From positions 42,370,336-42,434,335 of the forward strand of contig CM048849.1 of NCBI GenBank assembly GCA_026545225.1: DNA of 64,000 bases. Direction: 5' to 3'. Every line of letters starts with the position of its first letter. Position 1 is the stretch's first letter. The stretch is from Cornus controversa. Taxonomy: Eukaryota > Streptophyta > Magnoliopsida > Cornales > Cornaceae. Shown here in pieces: positions 47,301-58,140 of the stretch. Below the pieces are notes generated by a model that had not been told where the DNA came from, did not search any database, and saw nothing but the letters and a program-made list of their open reading frames with translations. A program made the position numbers and the translations under genes.

Positions 47301-47891
47301 CAATCTTAAGTCTCACACCCAATTATTGCAGTCCCATTCTCAATCAATTGCTAAGCTTGAAGCTAATTCTCAGTTAATGGCTAGACTAGAAGCCCAAATA
47401 GAGTAGCTAACCAACGCCTTGAATAGAAAGTGGAAGGAAAGTTACCAAGCCAACCGATGGCAAATCCTAAAGGTGTTCACATGATTGATGACCCTTTATC
47501 TTCATCATATGATGTTCCTCCAGAACAAGTCCAATTAATCACTTCCTTAAGTAGTGGTAGAATCATAAACTCTAAGGTCGAAGAAGAGAAAAGGAAAGTT
47601 CATGAGTAGCCCAAAAATCCAAAAGATTCTCAAATAAATCCAAATGCAAATAAATTCCCACAAAATCCAAATTTAATCTAGAAAAAGTCAACTGAAGTTT
47701 TTTCATCACCAATTCCAAATCTTGAAACTTTATTTGAACCTTCTGTTCCTTTCTCTTAAAGATTGAAGGAACCCTCTCATTTTGGAAAACAAGGAGAGAA
47801 AATTCAGGATATGATGGAGATTTTTAAATAAGTAAAAATCAATCTCCCTCTCCTTGATGCCATACGACAAATTCCCTCATATGCTAAATAC

Positions 47892-48272
47892 TTGAAGGAC
47901 TTATGCACTCAAAAGCGTAAATTTCAAAACAACGTTCCTAAGAAAATCCTCTTAACTGAGCAAGTAAGTGCAATCTTCCAACACAAAGCCCCTCCTAAGT
48001 TCAAGGATCCAGGTGCCCAAAATATTTCTTGCACCATTGGTAACCAAGAGTTTGAAAAGGCACTTCTTGACTTAGGAGCAAGTGTTAACTTGCTTCCGTT
48101 CTCAGTTTACAAGCAATTGGTTTTGGGGGAACTAAAACCAACCATGGTTATGTTGCAACTCGCTGACCGTTCGGTAAAGCAATCACGTGGCATCATTGAA
48201 GATGTAATCATTCAAGTGAACAAATTCTATTTTCTGGCGGACTTCATAGTCCTCGACACGAAACCCGTCTAG
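47892..48272 (+). pseudogene. Athila-like aspartic protease
   Basis: The frame contains ALLDLGASVNLLPFSVY, the catalytic D-x-G-A-S motif of plant gypsy proteases (D-L-G-A-S in Athila/Tat types), after LLTEQVSAIFQHKAPPKF and ISCTIGNQEFEKA. It ends DFIVLDTKPV then TAG. Immediately after the stop the sequence jumps to the region that normally precedes integrase, so the junction of the deletion lies at about 48275-48300. Confidence 0.88.
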
Positions 48273-48332
48273 AATCCTAATAGAATTCTCGTTAAGTTTC
48301 TTGATGATCCTACTCCAGTTTGTGAATCCTTT

Positions 48333-48955
48333 TTGGATGAGCAACTTTTTGCTATCTACTCACAAAAATCTCCCGTGGTTTACTGGCATTGTCAATTTCT
48401 TAGCAACTGGGAAATCCCTTTTTCTTGGACCAAGCAAGAGAAGGATCATTTCTTCTCCCAATCACGATCATACTATTGGGACATTCTTCAATTGTTCAAA
48501 TACTGCCCCGACCAAATAATTCAGAATTGTGTTTCCAACACTAAATTCCAAAGCATTCTAAAATTTTGTCATACACTTGCTTGTGGGGGACATTTAAGTG
48601 CAAAGAAAACTGCAGCAAAAATTCTTCAATGCGAATTTTTCTGGCCAACACTTCATCAGGATGCATATTTATTCTGCTGCTCTTGTGAGCGATGTCAATG
48701 CCTAGGCACAATGTCTTGGAAAGACATGATGCCTCTCAACCCCGTTCTTATGAGATATTCGATATTTAGGGCATCGACTTTATGGGACCATTTCCACCGT
48801 CTACTGGTCACAGTACATACTTGTGGCTGTGGACTACGTATCTAAATGGATTGAAGTGGTGGCTACCAAGTCCAATGATCACACAGTTGTGGTCAAGTTC
48901 ATTTGATCGAACATTTTTAGTTGCTTTGGTACACCACACGCACTCGTCAATCGAG
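48333..48955 (+). pseudogene. Athila-like integrase, N-terminal half
   Basis: Seen: PFSWTKQEKDHFF, FKYCPDQIIQNCV, then the zinc-binding H2C2 region HTLACGGHLSAKKTAAKIL, CEFFWPTL and CCSCERCQ, followed with frameshifts by a GIDFMGPF-type start of the catalytic core (48770) and FGTPHALV (48930). The second catalytic Asp segment (SDGG in relatives) is not found; an unrelated insert begins there. Confidence 0.88.
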
Positions 48956-49520
48956 ATATCCTCTGTTTCGCCCAAGAAAGATTAATTGAATCATCAAAAA
49001 GTTGGAGCGTGAAGTGTATTTTTGAGGGATTTAGATTAATATTATCAATTAGAATAATTTATGGTTGGATTGGTTGAACTAATAAAATGATATATCCAGG
49101 CTCCGTTTAGAAAAAACCCAATTGGTAAGATAGTTATGATTACTACTTGTACCATAAATGATTCCTATTTATAAAGAGAAGTGATCTCAAACTCTTAATC
49201 AATCGACAAATGAAATATAGATAAATACCTAAAATATTTGGCAGAAAGCATGAAATGAATTGAAAAAAAAAAAAAAAAGTCATAGCAAAAAAAAAGAAGA
49301 AGTGGTAGTGGGAGCATTTGTCCTATACGTGCAAATAAAAATCGGGCGGATCTTTACCCGGAGTAGAGCCTAAACCTAAAAAGATTGAAGAGGCCCATTC
49401 AGGAACAAGAAAATGACATTGTGATTTGGATTGGATCTCGATGAAACAATACATCAATGAGAAGTTAAGTCAATAAGTTTAGTGAATTCTTTTTTATATA
49501 ATAAAGAAAGGAACAAAAAC
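48956..49520. other. Organelle-like insertion inside the integrase
   Basis: About 560 bases interrupt the integrase between FGTPHALV and [18 protein letters not shown]. The composition and segments such as GTGGGAGCATTTGTCC, CGGGCGGATCTTTACCCGG, AGGCCCATTCAGGAAC and GATGAAACAATACATCAATG look to me like plastid non-coding or group II intron DNA. I cannot name the locus from memory. No target duplication or poly-A target structure is obvious. It could also be unrelated filler DNA. Confidence 0.45.
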
Positions 49521-50201
49521 TTACTTCTCAAATACTCCGTCACCCATAAGGTTGCCACACCTTACCACCCTCAAATGAGTGGACAAGTGGAGGTGTCTAA
49601 TAGGGAGATAAAGAACATACTCGAGAAAACAGTTCGGCCGGACCGAAAATATTGGTCATTGCGCTTAAATGACACATTATGGGCCTACCGGACTGCATAT
49701 AAAACTCCCATTGGCATGTCACCGTACCATATGGTATATGGTAAAGCATGTCATCTTCCAGTAAAGTTGGAGCACAAGGCTCTGTGGGCCACCAAAACGT
49801 TCAATTTCATTATGAAATTGGTGGTCTCTAATCGGAGGCTCCAACTAAATAAGTTGGAAGAACCGCGACATGACGCCTATGAAAACACAAAAATCTACAA
49901 GGCGAAATCTAAGGCCATTCATGTTCACAATATTTGAGTTAAAACATTTTTTCCATACCAAAAAGTTTGGTTGTACAACTCTAGACTCCGTTTGTTTCTT
50001 GGAAAACTTCAATCCCATTGGGATGGTCCATTTCTTGTAAACTTCGTTTCTCCCCATGGAGCAATAGAATTAAAGGACCCCAAAGATGGGACACTTTTCA
50101 AAGTTAACGCGTAACAGTTGAAACTCTGCCTGGATGATCAAATGAAAATGAAATATGTGGATGTCGTTAACTTGACAGATCTCGTATATTTAGACTCGTG
50201 A
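49521..50201 (+). pseudogene. Athila-like integrase, C-terminal half
   Basis: Seen: [77 protein letters not shown] and, after a TGA at 49935, the SH3-like tail with WDGPFLV. It contains the E of the D,D-35-E triad ([10 protein letters not shown]). It is the best preserved part of the element. It ends at a TGA near 50199. Confidence 0.9.
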
Positions 50202-50339
50202 TTCGACTCTCGTGTCATGCTATAGACGCATAACTTGGTATGTCCATGGTAGCTATTATGCTCCCATGAGATCCCCAATATCCAAATTGAGGTTCGTATC
50301 TAATGTTTAAAATTTATCGTGGGCTGGATGTACTTAGGT

Positions 50340-50915
50340 CTCGAGAATTTTGATTATGTGAAATTTCCTTTTCGCACATTCGAAAAAAATGCAGGTTTGC
50401 TTGAGTCAAAAAGTCCCGAAGGGTGGAGAACTTTGATATTACTTCAATAGTATCTCGCAAATCACCTTGACCAATTGAAAATATTTCCATCATGCAAAGT
50501 CAAGATTTCGCACAATCAAAAATCTGGATTGTGTGAAACCTCCTTTTTGCACAATTGAAAAAATGCTGGTTTGCTTGAGTCAAAAAGTCCCAAAGGGTGG
50601 ATAACTTCGATACTGCTTCGATAGTATCTCACAAGCACCTTGACCAATCAAAAATATCTCGATCATGTGAATTCAAGATTTTGCACAATCGAAAATCTCG
50701 ATTGTGCGAAACCTCCTTTTCGTACAATCGAAAAAATGCAAGTTTGCTTGAGTCAAAAAGTCCCAAAGGGTGGATAACTTCAATACTACTTCGATAGTAT
50801 CTTGTAAGCACCTTGACCAATCAAAAATATTTTGATCATGCAAAGTCAAGATTTCACACAATTGAAAATCTTGATTGTGCAAAACATCCTTTTTCGCACA
50901 ATCAAAAAGTGCACG
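50340..50915 (+). repeat. Tandem array, about 174-base unit, 3.3 copies
   Basis: The sequence TTTGCTTGAGTCAAAAAGTC recurs at 50396, 50570 and 50743, giving spacings of about 174 bases. Each unit also has AAGGGTGGATAACTTC, GATAGTATCTC, CCTTGACCAAT and a pair of TTTCGCACAATCGAAA-type motifs in opposite orientation around AAATCTCGATTGTGC. It lies between pol and the extra ORF of the Athila-like element. Confidence 0.9.
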
Positions 50916-51519
50916 GGGCAGGCATGTGAGCCACTTATATATTTCAAACATGTTTTTCCCCCTCATTTCATACACTCACTCGTGACCTCAGTTTCACCAC
51001 CATCCTTCGGCAAACACTCCACCTCACCTCACTTCATTAACTTAATCTTCATCATCACTCGACCCCATCCCACTACAATTGTTGTAAGTTGCATACACGA
51101 TCAGACTATTGGTTGTAAAAGGCTAAGAGCTTTGGATTGGGACTTTTTCGAGAGCATTGGTTAAGTTTGGTTAAAGGTGAGTTCGGTTGAATTTCTATTT
51201 ATTTTTCGGTTGTGTTGGATTTTAGTTGATTTTGTCGAAGTGATTGATTGTGTTTAAAGAAGTTGAAGTTGTTGGGTTGTTAAAAGGAACATTAACGTTC
51301 ACATTAAAGGAGATTTTGGTTTGATTTTTGGAGTGTGTTGATTTTGGCTTGCTTGTTATTTGAGGTGATCATGTTAAAAGATTGGTGTTGTGCTGGTGTT
51401 TGGAGTGCATTGACAGATTTTGGGGGACCTTTGCACTCAAATTTTCATCGTAAGAAACACCACTGGACAATGCCCCCAAGGTGTTTGATAGAAATCCTCA
51501 CCTAATTTTTTGAGTAACA

Positions 51520-52490
51520 ATGACCCGACTCAAAAATGTGAATGTTGTAGTGCGCGACGTGCCAGGATAGCATTGGTGCAATCGTGGATTCCACCCCGAA
51601 CACATATTTGACATAAGCGAATTTGAGTCCTACATTGACACCGCATGGACAATGGCAGAATTGAGAAGGCGCTACCTTCAAGGACTGTTTTAACCACCTT
51701 CTACGGTGGCCTACAATAGGGTTGTTAAGTTTTCTACGAGCACATGACTTATGCTTGCGACTTACCGCATGCCTTGGAGACAACGGTGGATGGGACCACC
51801 ATTACAGTCACAGTGAATAGTATTGCCGATATTCTAGGATGCCCTCATGAGTAGCCTGTGGACATGGTGGACGAGGAAGGCCACCCACTCTATCGAGAGT
51901 CATTGCTGCTAACCACCACTGTGATCTTTATGGTAATGGATATGAGCAATAGGGAGTTCACAACCCCCAATCAAAATTTCTCGAGCAAGTCTATGTGCCC
52001 ATGCGAGCTATGGTTCTTGGACACCGTTCTCACCAAGAATACATGTCCTTTAGGGCATGTGGCAGAGCACCGGGGTGAGCTTCTTCGTTGCCTATATACA
52101 ACACACACACATACATGATTTCTGTCCCGGCACTCATTTGGGGACATATGTATAAGGTTTGGGATGGGCTTATCAACAGGAAAAATAAGCGAGCCGCTAC
52201 TTGGTAGCTCCCTTTCCCTTACCTCATTACTACTATCCTCGATAAAACCAATATTCGTTTCGAGGATAATGACGTCCAATTAGGATTACCTCCCCAATTT
52301 TAAACCACTCATTGGGTACGTCTTAGCATGCATCTGGAAAAAGCACAACATCAGGGCCCTAAGCATGATCACATGGATATGGATGAGCCTCCTGCACTAG
52401 CAGTTGGTGATATAGCCCCAGAGCAGGGTATGTATTTAGAGGACGAGAACGAGGATGAGGATGACTCAACTGTTATGAGCCACGAGTAGT
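51520..52490 (+). pseudogene. Athila-type extra ORF (downstream of pol)
   Basis: Starts ATG at 51520 (MTRLKNVNVVVRDVPG). In three frames it gives FHPEHIFDISEFESYIDTAW, EEGHPLYRESLL, FLDTVLTKNTCPLGH, EHRGELLRCLY, KVWDGLINRKNKRA and a final acidic EDENEDEDDSTV. These resemble the poorly characterised ORF found in or near the env position of Athila elements. At least three frameshifts and several stops make it dead. I cannot assign a biochemical role. Confidence 0.6.
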
Positions 52491-52749
52491 TCAAATATTT
52501 GGCTACCGGATATGCTTGTTTGACAGTTGATGTTGTATGTTTGTAGCATGGGTTTGACGAACATGTGAAAATTTCTTAGGACCATTTTCGGGCAGTCCGG
52601 GCATATATCACTTCTCTGAGGGAGGGTCAGGAAAACTTCATTGGTGAGTTTTGGACTTTTCGAAAGGACCTCCTGGCTCTGTTCTCTGGCCAGCCATCTA
52701 CATATACGTTCACCTCTGCACAACCTCCACCACCTCCCACCCATGATTA

Positions 52750-54475
52750 GTTTAGAATTTTCCTATTTTCCATTTTTATTTCAGTTTTAGTTGTTTTTTT
52801 GTTTCTGCAGGCCATATAGGCCATGTCTTCGGATCTTTTGTGTATTCCACTAAAAATTCTATGCATTGTAATCAAACATTTTCGTGAATTTATGGAATAT
52901 ATCTTTTGTTTCATTTATGTATATTCTCTCCCTTTACTTATGCCTTGCTTTCATTTCATTTCATTTTTGTTTCTTTTTTTTCTTTTTACCATTGTTCATG
53001 TCTTTCTTTGTCAAACTAGCACATTGAGGATATTGTGAAATTCAAGTTTGGGGGCAAGGAAGGATATTTGAAAAGTGTGATTATTTTCTCCTAAAAAAAA
53101 AAAACTTTCATTTCAGTCCCGTATCTCTGCCACCCATTCTCTAACTATGTATGTAGTACCAATTCCACAATTTGTGTTATGGTTGATAATTTTCATTTAT
53201 TAAAATTTGCTTCAACACAGTATGACTTTAATAAAGAAAGGCAGCCCCTTTGTACTTTATACGTTAGAGTGTCTGGATAATCAATATCTTATCACATATA
53301 CATTTTATAAAATTGGGACCCACCAGTTCAAGGAATAGGGAGAAAAGTAGTGCCTGTAATTTCTGTAAGTTCTATAACTTCTGCCATTTATCTTTTGTAT
53401 TCTATAAATTCCATCGATTGTATTGACAACTTACCAAATTAATGGAATATTTTTCTTTTATTTTCATTTCCATATGCATGTGTAATTATTTTATTGCTTT
53501 TTAGTCTTTTATTTCTTTATCTTTTCCAGTTCATTCATAATGTGCAAGGTGTGTAGTTTTGTTTCACATTATTGATACATACCCTTATACGCATTTCCAT
53601 GCAATCATACTGGTAACATTATTCTAATTTTGTATTGTTTTTAAACATTGAGGACACTGTTCAATTTGAGTTTGGGGGTACGGTGAACACTTGTAAATTT
53701 TTAATTTTTGCACATATTATAATTTGTTTCATGTTAGTCATGATGTTTTGCTGTTGAGGGTGTGATAACCCAATAACGTCAAAGATAAATGCATCATGTA
53801 ATTAGGATCTTAGACATTCTAAAAGACTCAAACTTTTGAAAATTATGTGTTAGGTTAGAACAGTTTACATTTTTGTTCAGTTCTTATCCTAAATTTGTCC
53901 TTAATTGCATAAATGCACACGTACATTTTAATTGTGGGGTATACATCGTACGGAGAGTTTTGAAATGTCTGTTTCTTTTTTAATAGCTTGGAGAACGAGT
54001 TTCCTTGGCCTTTTCTTTTTTATATAAAAGAAAAAATTGCAATAAGCCTTTTTACTCAATAAATCGGGCCTCTTACCTCAGTAAGCATTGAGAGTTCGAG
54101 TCTAAAAGAGTGCAAGGTTAAGCAATAAAGAAACAAATGGCTTGTTTAAAGTTTGTAGCCTTGTAAGTTCGGGTTATTAAGTTCTTTGGGGTGTTTCTTC
54201 ACCTACTGCCCTAAAACTGTCCGGTTTGAGAGTCATTGACCCAACGCTCGCTACATGGGTTTACTAGATAGCTTAAGGGACTTAGACATTGCCCAGCCAC
54301 TTGTATATAAGCTTTTGTAAATATGTTACATTTTAATAGTATGTTTTTGTGATCTTTTTCAAAAAAAAATTATTTTAAAGACATGCGTTGTATTTATTCT
54401 CCAATTACAATAATAAGCCACACATTAGAATGTATGTTCACTTTTCAAAGAGGATTTAGGGTTTGCACCTGTATT
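52750..54475 (+). other. Athila-like 3' untranslated region with two polypurine-like motifs
   Basis: Non-coding. ACATTGAGGATATTGTGAAA followed by AAGTTTGGGGGCAAGG (53020-53060) and ACATTGAGGACACTGTTCAA followed by GAGTTTGGGGGTACGG (53646-53687) are two copies of the sequence that normally stands near the polypurine tract. No open frame is supportable. Confidence 0.6.
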
Positions 54476-54480
54476 AGTAT

Positions 54481-55994
54481 TGATTTGTGTGTGAGTGTGA
54501 CTCAAAAAGTATACCAATTAAAAATTTTCACACTTCGCAATAGAACGAATTCCTTACAGAATAGGGCTATCGAAAGGAATGGGTATCGTACCTCAGGGAT
54601 TATGTTCTGATGAGTTGGATTACGGAATTAATTCTAATTAAATTTATAAGAAAAGAATTCTGATTTTTAAACTAAACTAATTAAAAAGTAAAATAAAATA
54701 AATCAAAGTAAACAAGATAGTGAAGATAATAGGAGAGAAATCTAGGGTGTTTGACTTCACCACTAACTCCACAATCAATGGTCAATTGAATCAACTATAG
54801 GGGAATTACATCATGCATAAGTGGTGTCGGTGGCTACAAGCTCACCTTCATCCGTCAAGAAGATAACATATGATTAAGGCTAAGCCATGGACTATCTTCG
54901 ATTGGCATGGGCCATCTGCCTAACTACTCTAATATAGGGTGCAGTATGGTTCATCTTCTCTAGGCATAATCCATCAAAGCTCATAACAATATATTCAGTG
55001 ATTACCATTGTGTAATAATCTCTCTCATGATCACAGAAAACAAAAGAGATTGAGTTCAATAACAACAACTAAATATCTAAGACAAGATAAGAAATCATTG
55101 AGATTGAATTTACAAGACTTTTATTGCTCAATTCTATAATAAGAATCCTCACAATTACACAATCTATGCATGTATATAAAGGTCCCCAATAATTAAAACA
55201 ATCAAACCATTGATGCTTTGTTAGGGCTACATCAAAACCCTAGTGGATGAACTAGCCGCTCATGGCAGAAGAAGAAGCTTCAACTGTTGAGGAAGAAGAC
55301 ATCATCTTTCTGAATTACGCGTATGACTTCGTTCTCCAATGGCTCTGCAATATGTTTCTGTTCTCTTCAGCCCTCTCAGACTTTCTCTGTGTTCTCTCCA
55401 ATCCCCCTCAACTCAGCCTCCAAGTCTTCACTTTATTCCCCAAGAGAATACACCAAAGTCCTAATCAGATTAGGAATAAATTAGGGTTTCCAGCAGCACT
55501 AATCAGGTGGGTTTTTTCTGCTGACTTCGGCCCGACTTTTGACCCACTAGAAGTCCGTTTTACAGAATTTTCGTGAAATACAAAAGTGTGCAGAATCAAA
55601 TTTCGATCAACCCCATGCTAAAATAATGTCGATTTGAGGCTCGGAAATAAGACTTCTGGTCCGTTTTCCAAAACGGGATTAAGACTGCATTATGCGCAGA
55701 TTTGGGCTTCAGGCCCGAAACCTTCTTAAGCAGTTGTAATTCTCTTGGACCTCTTTCTTGGGCTGATTTGAGTTGAAATAAATGGTTGAGTGAATCTCCT
55801 TGATGTAGGCTTCATCTCACCATCTTGGATGTCTTCTTTAAAAACCCAAAAGCACGGTTTTAACTGAAATAATCATTAAGGCCCTGAAAATACAGAAAAC
55901 ACTGAAACAAAGTAAAATCACAAAATAATCTATCACTAAGAGAATAAAATACATAAGTTAAGAGGCTAGAATGCGTAACATTCAACGCCTATCA
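54481..55994. mobile_element. Solo LTR-like element, copy 2, nested in the Athila-like element
   Basis: 1,514 bp of the same family as 13362-14792: starts TGATTTGTGTGTGAG, ends AACGCCTATCA, flanked by a perfect AGTAT (54476-54480, 55995-55999). Both copies share CACACTTCGCAATAGAACG, GGTCCGTTTTCCAAAACGGG and TGCGCAGATTTGGGC. A short open frame at 55262-55576 belongs to this repeat and is not conserved in the first copy. Confidence 0.88.
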
Positions 55995-56340
55995 AGTATT
56001 GAATTGACCATTATGTGGAGACTGTCATCTAAATCTAGTTTTTAAAGGTAAATATTCTTTTATGTCCTTACGGTTCCATAATACTTGTTGCATTTGTCAC
56101 TTTCAAAATAAATTGGGTGACCACCCTTTTCTAGTTGATGACTGAGTGAATCTACCATTTTTGCATATTTTTGTGAGGTTAATAAGCATGTTAATCCCAA
56201 TGAGACTTCACTCATCTACAAGACGTGTCAAGGGGTTGAAAAGGCTTTTTGCATTCGCTAAGTGCAACCGGATCTCCCACAAAAAAGGAAGTAATTTAGC
56301 TCTTTTAATTTATTTTTATTGCTAAGGGGCTAGCAACATG

Positions 56341-56354
56341 TAGGTTTGGGCGTG
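56341..56354 (+). promoter_or_regulatory. Region expected to hold the polypurine tract
   Basis: TAGGTTTGGGCGTG directly precedes the 3' LTR. It is a degraded form of the GTTTGGGGG tract seen at 53050 and 53670 and is poor as a polypurine tract. Confidence 0.5.
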
Positions 56355-57713
56355 TGATAAATGCGAAGCATTGCACATTTATGCCTCTTTAATTGCATAT
56401 GATAATTCCTTATTTGTATGTATTTTGGTATTTTTATGTTATTTTTTTGTTGTATTTTAGGTTTGTCTCAAAAATGCCAATATATCCATCAACCATGATT
56501 CACCCGATTGTATGTGTAGGTGAAAAGTTCAAACCCACAGACCAAACTGAGAAGGCAATTCGCACAATCAAAATGTATACTTCGCATGATCAACATTTCG
56601 ATTATGCAAAATTTATGTTTCGCACAATCGAAAATATGCAGACTGCAACTTGGCCACTTGTCTTGCCACTTGCTTCCAAAAAGAAGTTTTACATGACCAT
56701 TTTGGGGATTTTCTAAACTCCAATAGAGATATGATGGGAATATACATATTTTGAGTAAGTGGATACACATGTATGCATGGTGGGCCCATGGGAGACTCTC
56801 TCTTGACCATATAGACATTAAAAAAAGCAAGAGGAGAGAAGAGCTGAGAGAGAGGAGGTCTGGAACAGCAAAGAATAGGAGCATGGAGCTAAGCTTACCT
56901 CTGTCAATGGATGATGTACACTCCAACATGATTAACTAAACCTCTTCTCTAGGGTATGGACGAAGCCCTAGCCATGTAACTTGTATATTTTGTAGTAGCA
57001 TTGGGATTGTGTTTTATATGTAGATTACATTGCCTACTGCCTTGTTGAACACAAGTGTAAGCCTCTTTATATTTTCATTTGATGCATATTCTCCTTTTTG
57101 TCTTAGAGTTTGATGTGTTTCATTTGAATGCTAAACATTTATAGCTTTCACAAAAAGTCTAAATGATGGTCTGGTAATGATTTTTAATTGAATGTGATTA
57201 TGCTAGTTTTTATAATCCATTCCAAGATAAGATAGTTTGGATACACTTAGATAAGTTAGGAAATTAGGGTAATTAGATAGGTAGAGAAATTATGCTTGTT
57301 GAAGATGGATTATGCTTAACTAGAATTCACATATTTTTTCTTGAAGATATCATTGTAGGCCACAAGCCAAATGAATCATTGTTACATGTAATTTCACAAT
57401 TCCCATTTGCACTACAATTGGATAAGGTTATATGGCTAGAGGTGGAAACCAAACCCTAGCTCTCTCTACTTCGAAACCCATTAGTTTATCGTATTTTCAG
57501 TTTTCACTATAGCTATAATTCCAAACAAAAATCTATTTTTGAGTTAAATTGGAACTTCTCTCTCATTTCAAGCAACTCACCCACGTAGTCTATGTGGGAT
57601 CGATACCCTCTATAAAGAGTCCTATCTCCAAAGATTCATTCTCTTGCAAGTCGTTAAAATATAGTTTGATAGGCAAAAGAATACTAAAAACAAAAACAAG
57701 TTTGGCCACATCA
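56355..57713 (+). repeat. 3' LTR of the Athila-like element
   Basis: 1,359 bp, TGATAAATGCGAAG ... TTTGGCCACATCA, colinear with the 5' LTR but with a shorter palindrome cluster (56553-56632) and several small indels. The visible divergence between the LTRs means the insertion is not recent. Confidence 0.92.
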
Positions 57714-57718
57714 GTCAA

Positions 57719-58140
57719 CAACTGCCCCCCAATTTCAAATGTCTTATTGCTGATCAAGCCAATAAAATTTTTAAAATTTAAAATAAACATTGGAAGAAAT
57801 TTTTCATAACCATGGCTGATTGAACTAAGGCTTTGAATGAAATGGTAAACCAACAGTGAAATACTCCCTATAATTTCACGCATGAGGTGGCTAGTCTCAC
57901 ACATAAAACATAAGGAGTTCCTACAACTGATGGCACACAAGCACATAATACAAATTACAAGATAAATGAAATAATAAATACTAAAAGGAAATTTTAAAGG
58001 AAATAATAAATAATGTTAAAGAAACAATATACGAGTCTGAACAGTATAACTTGGAAGTCCCATAACTTAATGACCCCTTAACCGAAAAGAATAAAGATAA
58101 ATATTTTATCACAGCGCCCAAAAAATATTAAAAGAGAATT
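57719..58140. other. Non-coding DNA between two retrotransposons
   Basis: AT-rich. It begins with the target site of the Athila-like element (CAACTGCCCCCCAATTTC). No gene recognised. Confidence 0.5.

Larger units (their letters stand above)
44410..57713 (+). mobile_element. Athila-like Ty3/gypsy retrotransposon, RT-deleted, with both LTRs and target duplication
   Basis: Seen: two LTRs (44410-45817 and 56355-57713) with TG...CA-type ends, and perfect 5-bp flanks GTCAA (44405-44409, 57714-57718). A primer-binding site follows the 5' LTR; then gag, protease, integrase and an extra ORF upstream of the 3' LTR, the order seen in plant Athila elements. The total is 13,304 bp, about 11.8 kb without the nested solo LTR (54481-55994). 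The reverse transcriptase and RNase H are missing between 48272 and 48330. All frames are broken, so any movement would have depended on helper proteins. Confidence 0.93.

Noticed and set aside
50340-50915. A possible CRISPR array, because short palindromic motifs recur regularly.
   Set aside because: The whole 174-base unit repeats, not a short repeat with unique spacers, and it lies in a plant retrotransposon.
55262-55576. A 104-codon plus-strand frame starting with acidic residues.
   Set aside because: It lies inside the nested solo LTR and is not conserved in the other copy at 13362-14792.
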